NCBI GenBank assembly: GCA_033557465.1
Contig: CM066035.1
Location: forward strand, 899,713,309 to 899,777,308
Direction: 5' to 3'
Origin: Ichthyophis bannanicus
Lineage: Eukaryota; Chordata; Amphibia; Gymnophiona; Ichthyophiidae
DNA: 64,000 nucleotides
The notes under the pieces: generated by a model
What the model was told of the DNA's origin: nothing
The model's input: the letters and a program-made list of their open reading frames with translations, nothing else
Database searches by the model: none
Translations under genes and position numbers: made by a program
Shown: positions 53,522 through 63,132 of the stretch, in pieces
Position numbering within the stretch: position 1 is the first letter of the stretch
How the letters are laid out: every line of letters starts with the position of its first letter

Positions 53522-54520
53522 CTAAACCTCAAAGAGATTACGGCTTACTGCCTGTCCGAAAGCACTGTCCCTTCGGGACTCTCTCTCGAGGCAGTAGTGG
53601 CCCACAAAAGTCTGGTTTGAAGACCAAGTAGTGGCCCGGCAGATGTCTGCCAATGGAACAGAGCGGAGATGAGCTACTGATGCGGCTTTCGCCCTGACAC
53701 TGTGGGCCGTGACTTGACCCTGCAAGGAGAGGCCGGCTGCCTTGTACGCCCAGGTGATACAATCTGCTACCCAAGTGGACAACGTACGCTTGGAGACAGG
53801 TAACCCCAATTTATTAGGGTCAAAGGAGACGAAGAGCTGAGTAGCCCTTCGATGTCCCCGCATACGTTCAATGTAAAAGGACAACGCCCTCTTACAGTCC
53901 AGAGTATGCAAGACTGTCTCAGCCCAGCTGGTATGCGGCCTGGGAAAAAATGTCGGAAGAACCACCTCCTGGTTGAGGTGGAAAGAGGAGACAACTTTTG
54001 GAAGGAACTTCGGATGAGTCCGAAGGACCACTCTGTTCCCATAAAACCGTGTGTACAATCTATCAGAAACCAGAGCTTGTAGTTCACTCACACGTCTGGC
54101 CGAGGTAAGAGCTACCAGGAAGAGCGCCTTCCAAGACAGGAAGCATAAATGGCAAGTAGCCATCAGCTCAAACGGTGGGCGAGTAAGTTGTTGCAAGACC
54201 ACATTCAAATCCCACTCAGTGGCAGGTGGACGAATCAGAGGCTTGAGCAAAAGCAGGCCTCTGAGGAAGCGGGACAACAAGGGGTGAACCGACAGTGACT
54301 GTCCCTCCACTGGTGAGTGGTGTGCTGAAAGAGCACTGAGGTGGACCCGAACAGAGTTGGACTTAAGGCCTAGGTCTGACAGATGAAGTAGGTATTGTAG
54401 CACTACTGGCACAAGGCAGGAGAAAGGATCTTCATTGTGCTGAGCACACCACACTGAGAACCTGCGCCACTTGAGTGCATAGGACTTTCTGGTGGATTGC
54501 CTCCTCGAGGCCAAGATCAC
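53522..54520 (-). CDS. D8 tyrosine recombinase, full length
   Basis: An uninterrupted frame of 332 codons from 54520 (GTG; the natural start could be elsewhere in the fusion with RT) to a stop at 53522. The N-terminal DNA-binding domain (about 1-120) begins STRKSYALKWRRFSVWC. The catalytic domain has Arg 143 in TSARRVSELQA, His 273 and Arg 276 in TAHSVRAKAA, Trp 299 and the nucleophile Tyr 309 in FVGHYCLERES. All family active-site residues are present, unlike D2, D4, D7 and D9. DIRS recombinases integrate circular cDNA. Function is inferred; activity and expression cannot be judged. Confidence 0.88.
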   Translation of the reverse strand: MILASRRQSTRKSYALKWRRFSVWCAQHNEDPFSCLVPVVLQYLLHLSDLGLKSNSVRVHLSALSAHHSPVEGQSLSVHPLLSRFLRGLLLLKPLIRPPATEWDLNVVLQQLTRPPFELMATCHLCFLSWKALFLVALTSARRVSELQALVSDRLYTRFYGNRVVLRTHPKFLPKVVSSFHLNQEVVLPTFFPRPHTSWAETVLHTLDCKRALSFYIERMRGHRRATQLFVSFDPNKLGLPVSKRTLSTWVADCITWAYKAAGLSLQGQVTAHSVRAKAASVAHLRSVPLADICRATTWSSNQTFVGHYCLERESRRDSAFGQAVSRNLFEV

Positions 54521-54534
54521 CTCCTCAACCTCCT

Positions 54535-55143
54535 TTAATTGATGACAAAGCCCAGATGCTGAAGAAGAGAGACAGTGTGAAGAGTGGCTTGTCTGGCCTC
54601 ATGGAGAGACTGACCCCTGATGAGCCAGTCGTCCAGGTATGGGAAGACAAAGATTCCCTGATTTCTGAGATAGGCCGCCACCACCGCCAGGCATTTGGTG
54701 AAAACCCTGGGGGCAGAGGTTAGGCCAAAGGGAAGTACTCTGTACTGAAAATGGTTTCCTCCCACCACAAATCTGAGATATTGTCTGTGGTCTGGATGGA
54801 TGAGAAGGTGGGTATAAGCATCCTTTAGGTCTAAGGAGCATAGCCAATCTCCCTGCTGGAGGTCGGGCAGCAGTATCCCAAGGGTAAGCATCTTGAACTT
54901 TTCCCTCTTCAGAAACTTGTTTAGGTTTCGCAAGTCTAGGATAGGCCGGAGGCCTCCTGTCCTTTTTGGTACCAGAAAGTACCTGGAGTAGAAGCCTTGC
55001 CCTTCCAGGTGGTGAGGTACCGGTTCCACCACCTGTTCCTTTAGAAGATTTGCCAGCTCCTGAAGGAGGAGGTTTCTGTGCAGAGGGAGTCTTGGAGGCT
55101 CCCCTGGAAAGAAGGAGGGGGGTATCTGGTGGAAGTGAAGCAT
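54535..55143 (-). pseudogene. D8 reverse transcriptase, truncated before RNase H
   Basis: A 202-codon frame covers RT fingers and palm: FYSRYFLVPKRTGGLRPILD (about 51-70), SLDLKDAY with Asp 105, VLPFGLTSAPRVFTK, and FPYLDDWL with Asp 171 and 172. It ends LGFVIN and a stop just as the recombinase linker EVEEVILAS begins, so connection, RNase H and methylase-like domains are deleted. The palm is intact but the enzyme could not complete cDNA on its own. Confidence 0.9.
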
Positions 55144-55256
55144 TTATCACTTTTGGACTATGCTGAGGACCCAGGTATCCCCTGTGATGGCTGGCCACCT
55201 GTAAGTGTACAGGGTCAGCCGACCTCCTGTGCTGAGTGGAGCCAGCTGTGAAGAGG

Positions 55257-57200
55257 CTATGCTGTGGGAGTCAAAACCCCGCTCCCTGCTGTGCAGGAGC
55301 CGGAGCTGGCGTTTTGGGGTCTTCTGCCTACGGGGCCCATGCTCCTGCCCCTTGGCCTGCTGGCCCTGTTGGGGAGCTGGAGAGGCCTGATATTGAGGGT
55401 AGGATTTGTAGGCAGCACCCTTCCTCGGGAAAAAGGGCTTCTTCCCCGAGCCCTTCTTTTTCTGAGAAGGGGCAGAAGTCTTCCTGACAGCCTTGTCCTG
55501 GTGAGAGTCTCAGTCTCGATTTCCGCAGCCTTTTCAGTCATGGGCTTACCAAAGAGGTTTTCACCTCGGCAAGGGACATCGACCAACTTGTCCTGCACCC
55601 ATGGCTCCAAGTCTGATGACTGTAGCCAGGTCTGACGGCGTGCACTGATGCCGGTCGCGGCTACCCGGGCCGAAGCCTCAAAGCCATCATAGGCTGCTCG
55701 AGAGATAAACTTCAAGCACTCTCGAATCCCTGTTGACAAAGCCTTGAACCTCTGCAAAGGTTCCTCGGAGAGGCCAGCTGAGAACCCAGCAATCTCCTTT
55801 GCCAGGTCTCGTAGGTACATGCCCATGTACAGCTGGTAGGTCTGGACACGGCAAGACAGCATAGAGCCCTGGAAGCACTTTCTACTGAGGGCATCCAGGT
55901 TCCGGGCTTCACGGCCGGGGAGTACCAAGGAGTGTATCTTCTGACTCTTCAGACGGTGCATGGCCGATTGCACAACCATGGAGTGGTGCGGTAGCTGCAC
56001 TTTTGGAACCCAGGGCTCTTACGGACTCGATAAATGGAATCGACCCATTTGTTAAGAACCGGCGTCGAGGCCGGTGCCTCCCACATACGGAAGAGCAGCC
56101 GTTCCAGCATCGGAGGAACCGGTACAGTAAAGGCTTCCTTTGGAGGAAAGTCATACTGGAGGGCATCGAGCTCCTCGGCTCGAGGCTTCTCCTCGGCATC
56201 CGCAAGGCAGGCCAAGGCTTTGGCCATGTCCCTCACGAAGTCTGAGAACCGGGTATCCTCCGGGGGGGGGACCGTCTCCGAGGCTCTGACTCCAGTGAGT
56301 CCGAAGGGATGCACTGGGTCTGGAAGGTGTCCGGGGACTCCTTGTCCTCCGTCTCCCACTCCAACTCATCCGAGGAGGAATCGAGCGGCTCCGGCCGTGT
56401 GGGCCTTGGTGCCACCTGCCCCAACGCTGAGGGTATTGGCGTCGATGACCTCGGCCCCACAGGGAGGTCGAGGGGGACCTTGACCGAGGATCGACTCGAG
56501 ACTTCATCGACTCGAGGATCGGCTCAGTCTCCGGGGTCGACTTAGACGTCGAGGTCCCGGTAGTCGGGGCAGATGCACTGGTCAGACCGGCGATCAGCAC
56601 CCGCTGCTGTTTCATGAAGGCAGCCAAGCTGCTCTCCAAGGCTGTCAACCTGAGTCCATGCTCAGGAGACTCAGCAGCCCCCGACTTGGGCCCTGACGGT
56701 GTCGGGCCCGACGTCGGCTCCCCCGGAGGAGAGTCTACGAGGACAACGGCACTTACGTGACTCGGGGACTCCGGCTCCACACGAGGAAGCTTGGAAGGCC
56801 TCTCCATCTCCGAGAGCCCGGGGCAGCGGTCAGGGCTACGTGACCTGGCCCTCGAGGAACCACGAGCCTCCACCAACACCGCCCTCGCGAGCTTTTTCTT
56901 TCTTCAGTGCGCCCAGGAGGGAGACTCCCTCTCAGAGGAACCCCGATGGCGCTCGGGGTCAGACTCCCGAGATGTCGAGGCCTCTGATGAAATCCGGGCC
57001 CGGCCGGACACGGAGTCAGAGAAAATTCTCTCACGTTGATGCTGACGGCTCCGAAGCGCCTTCGACGACATTTTGCCACATGGGCCACAGGCCAGCGGGT
57101 CATGGTCGGGCCCGAGGCATCGGAGGCAGCAGTCATGTGTGTCGATGAGAGACACAAGTTTCTTACACTGATCACACTTTTTGAATTCACTGGCAGCCAT
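55257..57200 (-). pseudogene. D8 gag-like ORF1
   Basis: It starts at ATG 57200 with MAASEFKKCDQCKKL and HDCCLRCLGPDHD (Cys/His fingers). A Ser/Arg/Pro-rich middle occupies two frames (57100-56151). The core frame 56359-55949 has AEELDALQYDFPPKEAFT. A 247-codon open frame (56000-55257) has QLPHHSMVVQSAMHRLKSQK, QLYMGMYLRDLAKEIAGF, GISARRQTWLQ, PCRGENLFGKPMTEKAAEIE and a basic tail. Frame changes near 56890, 56260 and 55980 separate the parts. Confidence 0.82.
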
Positions 57201-57399
57201 TGGGGGAAAAAGGGCCCCTGCGAGGTCAAAAGACCGGGCTGCCAGTGAAAACACAAAAAGAGCGCGAACGCTAGTCACGAAGGATAAAAAGTGAAAATTA
57301 CAACTCCAGACTCGATACCGGTGTACCGAGCCCAGGCGGGAAGGGGAACCAGCATCGAACCGGATAAGATAATGCGAAAATCGCAGAAAAAAAAAATCA

Positions 57400-57607
57400 A
57401 CTTTTCCCGGGTGACACGAACTCACGTCCGTTGGGCTCCACGGAAAAAGAAAGACTGAGCAAGATGGCACCCTTGGGCAGGAAGGGGACCGCGCAGGCGC
57501 ACTGCTTTCCCAAACGCTTTCTTTGAAAGCTGGGGAAATGCTCCGCACGGGGGCTCCGTCAGCGCCGACGTCACCCATATGTAAGGACTGACTTCCTGCT
57601 TGGTCCT
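57400..57607. repeat. D8 5' inverted terminal repeat
   Basis: It is the inverse of 53030-53210: gagcaagatggcacccttgg, ggggaccgcgcaggcgcact, gctggggaaatgctccgcac, and end cctgcttggtcctag. Confidence 0.9.
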
Positions 57608-57780
57608 AGAAAATTTGTAACCTCCAAGTAGCAGAGAAGCACCCTCTGAACATCCACAAAGCGAAGATCCTTCCCCTTCCCCTGACACTAAGGAGGAGGA
57701 GGGCAGGCAGACTACCTGGTTCACATGAAAGGTGTTGAAAGTAACTTGAAGTGGGGTACTAGGCCCTCTGAAAGGGTTAA
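57608..57780 (-). pseudogene. D7 tyrosine recombinase, central part
   Basis: The minus strand reads TFHVNQVVCLPS (D6: HFHLNQVVYLPA) at about 57700-57735 and DVQRVLLCYLEVTN at the D8 border, where 52675-53024 resumes with FHKSDHLF. Upstream of about 57780 the similarity is lost. Confidence 0.75.
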
Positions 57781-59616
57781 TATGGAGAATGGCTTAGAAT
57801 GCTGCTGACAGTCTGAAGCCTAGCAGCCTGGAGAGAGATGTGTTATAAAAGTCAAGGTTGTACTTTGGGATGACACTGTTTGTGAGAACAAGACAGAATG
57901 CATTGTTTTTAGAATGCTGGAGTTGAGAAATGTCTGTGCTCTGACCTATAACATGTAGATAAACAAAGCTTGACGTAGAGCTGAATTTGTACCATGTAAC
58001 AGTTTTTCCCTAAAAAAAAAAGGAGGTGTGATGGTCTAGCTTGAAGGGAATCATGTGAACCTGAACAAGGGTGCACATCTGTGAATTCCTCACTTAGGCT
58101 TAAGTCGTGCTGTTTTATATAACTCTCTGTATCTGTGTGCTATCGTATTTGCAGTTGAATTTAGAGAATTGAAGCCAAGGATCGAGGTGAAGTTTTGCTA
58201 CCTGGCCAGAAGTTGTCCACAGGCTAAGAGATCCATTCAGTTGGCTCTGTGCTAGGATATTAATTTCTCTTCATTCAAGGCAAGGCAGAGAGGACAGAGG
58301 ATTGTGAGTATGGAGTACAAATAGTGTTTAAGAGAGGCGGCCTATTGTAAACATGGTGATACTGCAAAGCAAAAGTATACAGTGCTTCATTTGTTTGCTT
58401 TTCTGACATTGTGTTTTTAAAAGGATAATGTTTTATGGTTGAAAAAGATTTAAAAAGCCTGTCAAACTTGGTAATTAATTGCGTTTTCATATGCTGATTT
58501 TCTTCCTTAGTAAGTCAGAGTTGTATTTCGTCAGACTTGTGAGTTGATATTTGAAATGTCTGTGTTCTTATCTTTATTAGATGGTAATGCATAAAGACAG
58601 ATTTGTCTTGTTTTGTTTCACTCTTGGGTCTTAGGTAAGGTAATTTCAATTGTTTTTCTGTTTTGAGTTGTGCGTTTTGGTTTCTAGAGAGGTTCATTTT
58701 GTTTTGATAGCTTTCTGATCTCAGTATGAATGAAAAAAAAGATAAATATTTTAGCACTGTGAATTCTGTGCATGCTGGGTTTATTTTTGTAATCCTTAAT
58801 TTAAAAACAGTAATAAATTTTAAGCCTTAGTCTGTAAGGATTAGTCTGTTATGATGGTCTATGCATGTATGTTAGCTGGTATGAGGATGTAGTTGGTGGT
58901 ATCAGCAAGTAATTGAAAGGCATTTGTGAAGTAAGATATGATATCAATAGTGATAGAAGGATTTTTTTATAGTAAACTGATGAGGGTGTCTAATAACATG
59001 ATGGTTTATGGTTTATTTGATTTGATTAACTGGCCTTCGATAAAACAACAACAGAGTGGTGTACATAATAAAACAATGTAAAATCAGGAGTAGGAAAGGA
59101 ACTATAGTGATAAACAGGATAGAAGCTTATTCATACAGACTAAGATAGATCAGAGAAGAGAAACAGACATAAAAAATAAAAAACCCTGAACAACAAGTAT
59201 TCAGGTGACCGGTGATATGATGTGTTGGTTTAATGAATATGGAAAGGAGACGAGATTCTATGGTTGATTTTGCAGTGTTAATGTATTTGGAGAACATGTG
59301 GTTTTTTTTCTATCTGCATGGGCTTGTACTGTAGTGTGGAATGGATTCTCTGAATCAATTGATTGGAATGTATTGTACACTGAAGTAAGAACTTTAGAAG
59401 TAGACAGTACAGATAAGTCTGGCAGAGTTGTGTGTTTACAGTAACTCTGTAGTGAGAGATATTGTCAGTTATCTGGTGAGAAGGCCTTGACTGCAAGTTT
59501 TGATAGAGAGGTTTCTTTTAAACAAAAAATAGTTGCTTGAATGTTGCTAATTCTTTCTTTCTTTTTTTTCCCTGTGAATATATGATAAGAACAACTTATG
59601 ATTCCAACTGGCAGTA
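57781..59616. other. No gene; possible LTR remnant at about 58000-58260
   Basis: A polypurine run aaaaaaaaaaaggaggtg at about 58010-58027 precedes tgatggtctagc, and a TATA-like ttatataac lies at about 58114, resembling a 3' polypurine tract and LTR. No paired LTR, end CA or duplication is evident. About 59010-59090 has tttgatttgattaactggcc and gtggtgtacataataaaac, like LINE or SINE 3' tails. The rest is AT-rich and non-coding. Confidence 0.35.
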
Positions 59617-59985
59617 GAGAGCACAGTTACTTACCTGTAACAGGTGATCTCTGGGAACAGCAGGAATTAGTCCTCACATATGGGTACGTCGGAACCGACG
59701 GAGCCTGCGCGGGAAAGCTCCCCAGCTTCCCAGAAAGGAAGCTTTTGGAGCCTCCCACTGCACATGCGCGCTGCCTTCCCGCCTTCCTGACCAGCTCTCC
59801 TCAGTTCGAGTTTATAGCTGAGACAATAGAGAGAGGAAAGGAAGATAGATAGAAGATACAACTCCTAGGGGAGGTGGGTGGGTTGTGAGGACTAATTCCT
59901 GCTGTTCCCAGAGATCACCTGTTACAGGTAAGTAACTGTGCTATCTCCAGGAACAAGCAGGAATAAGTCCGCACATATGGGAACT
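59617..59985. repeat. D9 3' ITR plus internal complementary region
   Basis: The arm ttacctgtaacaggtgatct to cacatatgggta (59634-59685) is mirrored at 59896-59936 (gaggactaattcctgctgtt to cacctgttacaggtaa). The next block, ctatctccaggaacaagcag to cacatatggg (59941-59980), should pair with the 5' end outside the window. Confidence 0.9.
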
Positions 59986-60079
59986 CCCTAGCTAAGATGC
60001 CTGGGAGATCCCCTTCCAAGGGTTCGCTATCTTCGTATGGATCTCAGGCATCCATCCTGGGAAGGTGGGCAGGAGTTGT

Positions 60080-61230
60080 TCAAGTATGGAACAGGTGTTT
60101 GAGGACAGCCTGACCAAACAAAGCATCCCGGCGGGAGTCCTTGTCCAAACAGTAATGGGCTGTGAAGGTATGAACCGAGGCCCAGGTGGCGGCTCGACAG
60201 ATCTGATCTATGGATACAGAGTGAAGATGAGCCATAAAAGTGGCCATGGCGCTCACATTGTGAGTTGTGACATGGCCTTCCAGAGAAATGTTTTTACTCT
60301 GGTAAGCAAAGGAAATACACTGAGCAATCCAATTGGAAAGTGTACGTTTGGAGACTGGAAGTCCCAAATGAGAAGGATCAAAAGCCACAAAAAGTTGGGA
60401 AGACTTTCGATGTGGCTGAGTCCTGTTGAGGTAAAAGGCAAGAGCTCTTTTACAATCTAAAGTATGAAGGTTCCTCTCTGCACTGGATGCATGAGGAGCC
60501 GGAAAAAAGACAGGTAGATATACCTCTTGATTAAGATGAAAAGGCGAGACCACTTTGGGCATAAAGTGGGGATTCGTCCTGAGGACCACCTTATCATGAT
60601 GAAACCTAGTATAAGGTGGATGAGCCACTAAGGCCTGTAGTTCACTGATGCGGCGAGCCGAAGTGACTGCAATAAGGAAAAGGACCTTCCAGGAAAGAAA
60701 TTTCAAGGAGGTAGAAACCAACGGTTCAAAAGGTGGCTTCATAAACTGACCTAGAACTAGGTTCAAATCCCATGCTACTGGAGGAGGTCGGATGGGAGGC
60801 TTAGTTAGAGTCAGGCCTCTCATGAACCTTGCAATAAGAGGATGAGAGGAGACAGGTTGTCCATTTATAGGTTTTAAGGATGCTGCAATAGCACTTAAAT
60901 GGACTCTGACTGAATTTGTCTTAAGGCCTGCATTAGAAAGATGCAGGAGATAGTCTAGTAGAGAATTCAAGGGAAGTGCTAGAGGGTCAAGACCCTGTTG
61001 AGCTCACCAAATGGAAAAGCGTTTCCATTTGAAAGCATAGGAACGCCTCGTGGAAGGTTTCCTAGAGGCATGAAGGATATCTTGCACTGGTTGAGAAAGA
61101 TTGAAGTCATGAAGGCTTAGGCCTTCAGTAACCAAGCTCTGAGGTGTAGGGACTTGGGGTTTGGGTGCCACAAAGTCCCCTCCTCCTGAGACAGAACATC
61201 TGGCGCAGCTCCCAGGTCCAGGGAGGGTCC
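60080..61230 (-). pseudogene. D9 tyrosine recombinase, one nonsense codon and a catalytic substitution
   Basis: The N-terminal part KPSTRRSYAFKWKRFSIW is followed by TGA at 61004-61006, then a 296-codon open frame to 60080. The first Arg is in TSARRISELQA. The H-x-x-R box reads TTHNVSAMAT, with Ser in place of the catalytic Arg (Arg in D1, D4, D6, D7 and D8). The Tyr is present in FTAHYCLDKDS. Apart from these two lesions the sequence is collinear with D8. The N-terminal frame overlaps the end of the RT frame. Confidence 0.9.
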
Positions 61231-63132
61231 CTGGGAAAGATGCAGAAGTAGAGGGAACCACACTTGGCGTGGCCAGCGTGGAGCTATGAGGATCATCGAT
61301 CCATGATCCCTCTGGAGTTTGAACAGAGTCTTGGGAATCAAAGGAATGGATGGAAAGGCATATAGGAAGTCCTGACCCCAATGCAGGAGAAAGGCGTCGT
61401 AGGCTTGAGCTCCCTGACACGGAGTCCTGGAACAGAACCGGGGAAGTTTGGCATTGCACGGACTTGCAAAGAGGTCTATGTTCGGGGTTCCCCATTCCTG
61501 AAAGATTCTGCGTATCTGGTCCATATGTAGGGACCATTCGTGTGGAAGCAGAACTCGACTGAGTCTGTCTGCCCGAGAGTTTTGAACCCCTGGAAGATAG
61601 ACTGCCAGAAGATGAATTTGATGCTCTCTGGCGAAGGCCCATAATCTGAGAGCTTCGTTGCAAAGCGACAGAGAGCCTGTCCCTCCTTTTTTGTTTACGT
61701 AGAACATGGCCACCTGATTGTCTGTTTGAACTAGGACAGTCAGGTTGACAAGGAGGGTATGGAAGACTTTGAGGGCAAATAAGATTGCTCGCAGTTCCAG
61801 GAGGTTGATGTGAAGGGTGGTCTCCTGTGGAGACCAAGTACCCTGAGTGGAGAGGTGCTGTAGATGGGCTCCCCACCCTGTTTGGGAGGCATCTGTTGTG
61901 AGGGTTGCTCGGGGCAACAAAGGTTGGAAGGGGGCCCCCAACAACAGATTCTTGGTGGATATCCACCATTGGAGGGACCAAAACAGACGCTTTGAGGTGA
62001 GTATTTGGTCGGAGAGCGCTCCTGATGCTTGAGTCCACTGGGTGGCCAAGGTCCATTGAGCTGCTCTCATATGAAGACGAGCATAGGGCACCACGTGTAC
62101 CGTGGAGGCCATGTGGCCCAGAAGTCGCAGCATTTCTCTGGCTGTCAAGTGACTGCTGGACTGAGCTTGGGAGGCCAAGCACACCAGACGTTGGCCCCGG
62201 ACTTGAGGTAGGTAGGCCCTTGCAGTGGTGGTGTCCAACTGGGCCCTATGAATTCCAGAGACTGAGTAGGGATGAGTTGAGACATGGGAAGGTTTACCAC
62301 CAGTCCCAGATACTGCAGAATGTGCCTTGTGTGGTCCAGGGAAATCTGGGCCTCTGACTGAGATGGAGCTCGGATGAGCCAGTCGTCCAAATATGGGAAT
62401 ACAAAAATTCCCAGACCTCTTAGAAATGCGGCTACAACTGCCATGCATTTGGTGAATACTCTTGGAGCAGAGGCTAGACCGAAGGGAAGTACTCTGTACT
62501 GGAAATGTTTTCCCTGGAACAGAAATCGTAGATATTTTCTGTGGGATGGGTGGATGAGTATATGTGTGTACGCATCCTTGAGATCTAGAGAAACAAAGCC
62601 AATCCTGACTCTGAAGGTATGGAAGGAGAATGCCCAGAGAAAGCATTTTGAATTTCTCCTTGTATAGAAATTTGTTCAATTCTCTCAGATCTAGGATAGG
62701 TCTGAATCCCCCTGTCTTCTTTGGTATGAGAAAATAAGGGGAGTAGAAACCTGTCCCTTGTTGGAGAAGAGGAACCTCTTCTATTGCCCTTTGGGCAAGG
62801 AGGGAAGAGACTTCCTGACCCAACAGGGCCAGGAGAGATGGGGGAGAATTGAAGTGCCTCACCATGGTATGTGGAGGAAGGTTGGAAAAATGAAGTTTGT
62901 AGCCCTCTCTGATGATAGAGAGGGTCCAGTACTCTGATGTAATTTGCCCCCATCTGGGAGCAAAGTGAGCTAGCCTTCCGGGAATGGTGAGGGGCTCTGG
63001 TTGTTCTAGAGCCAGAAATGTTAAGTTCTCTAGGGGCAAGTCAAAACCCCTGAGGGGGTTGAGCCTGCTGAGGAGTGGCAGACGCTGCAGGCTTTGACCT
63101 TGCCTGTTTAGGTTGCTGACGTTTAGCAGCAA
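61117..63132 (-). pseudogene. D9 RT / RNase H / Dam-like polyprotein with hidden frameshifts
   Basis: A 671-codon open frame looks intact but is not. RT begins FYSPYFLIPKKTGGFRPILD and runs to QSQDWLCF. Then an extra base near 62590 shifts it until about 62245. The real RT palm (FPYLDDWLIR) for that stretch is in another frame at 62444-62250. Back in frame follow LLGHMASTVHVVPYARLHM, RNase H with LTTDASQTGWGA, NLLELRAI, VQTDNQVAMFYVNK (all acidic residues kept) and ADRLSR, then DLFASPCN, YAFPSIPLI and APRWPRQVWFP. The methylase-like FPP is FPS here. Confidence 0.9.

Larger units (their letters stand above)
53025..57607 (-). mobile_element. D8: DIRS retrotransposon with intact recombinase, internally deleted
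   Basis: Complete terminal structure: 3' ITR (53025-53283), internal complementary region (53284-53390) and 5' ITR ending at about 57607. It is the same family as D4. RT joins directly to the recombinase with about 1.2 kb missing relative to D4 (RNase H and methylase-like domains). It interrupts the D7 recombinase. Length is about 4.6 kb. Confidence 0.92.
52160..57780 (-). mobile_element. D7: older DIRS element split by D8
   Basis: The left terminus has arm ttaccagttaatgtcctttc, then cttgagtcctgctagaccag (52190-52233), mirrored at 52575-52615. A second block, atcctgctcgatcagtccag, at 52635-52655 completes the internal complementary region. The recombinase C-terminus follows to 53024. After D8 the same gene continues at 57608 and fades at about 57780. 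It is close in sequence to D6. RT and gag are not found. Confidence 0.8.

Noticed and set aside
61004..62182. 392-codon open frame as an independent gene
   Set aside because: Only its last part is the recombinase N-terminus; the rest is the off-frame complement of RNase H and the methylase-like domain in D9.
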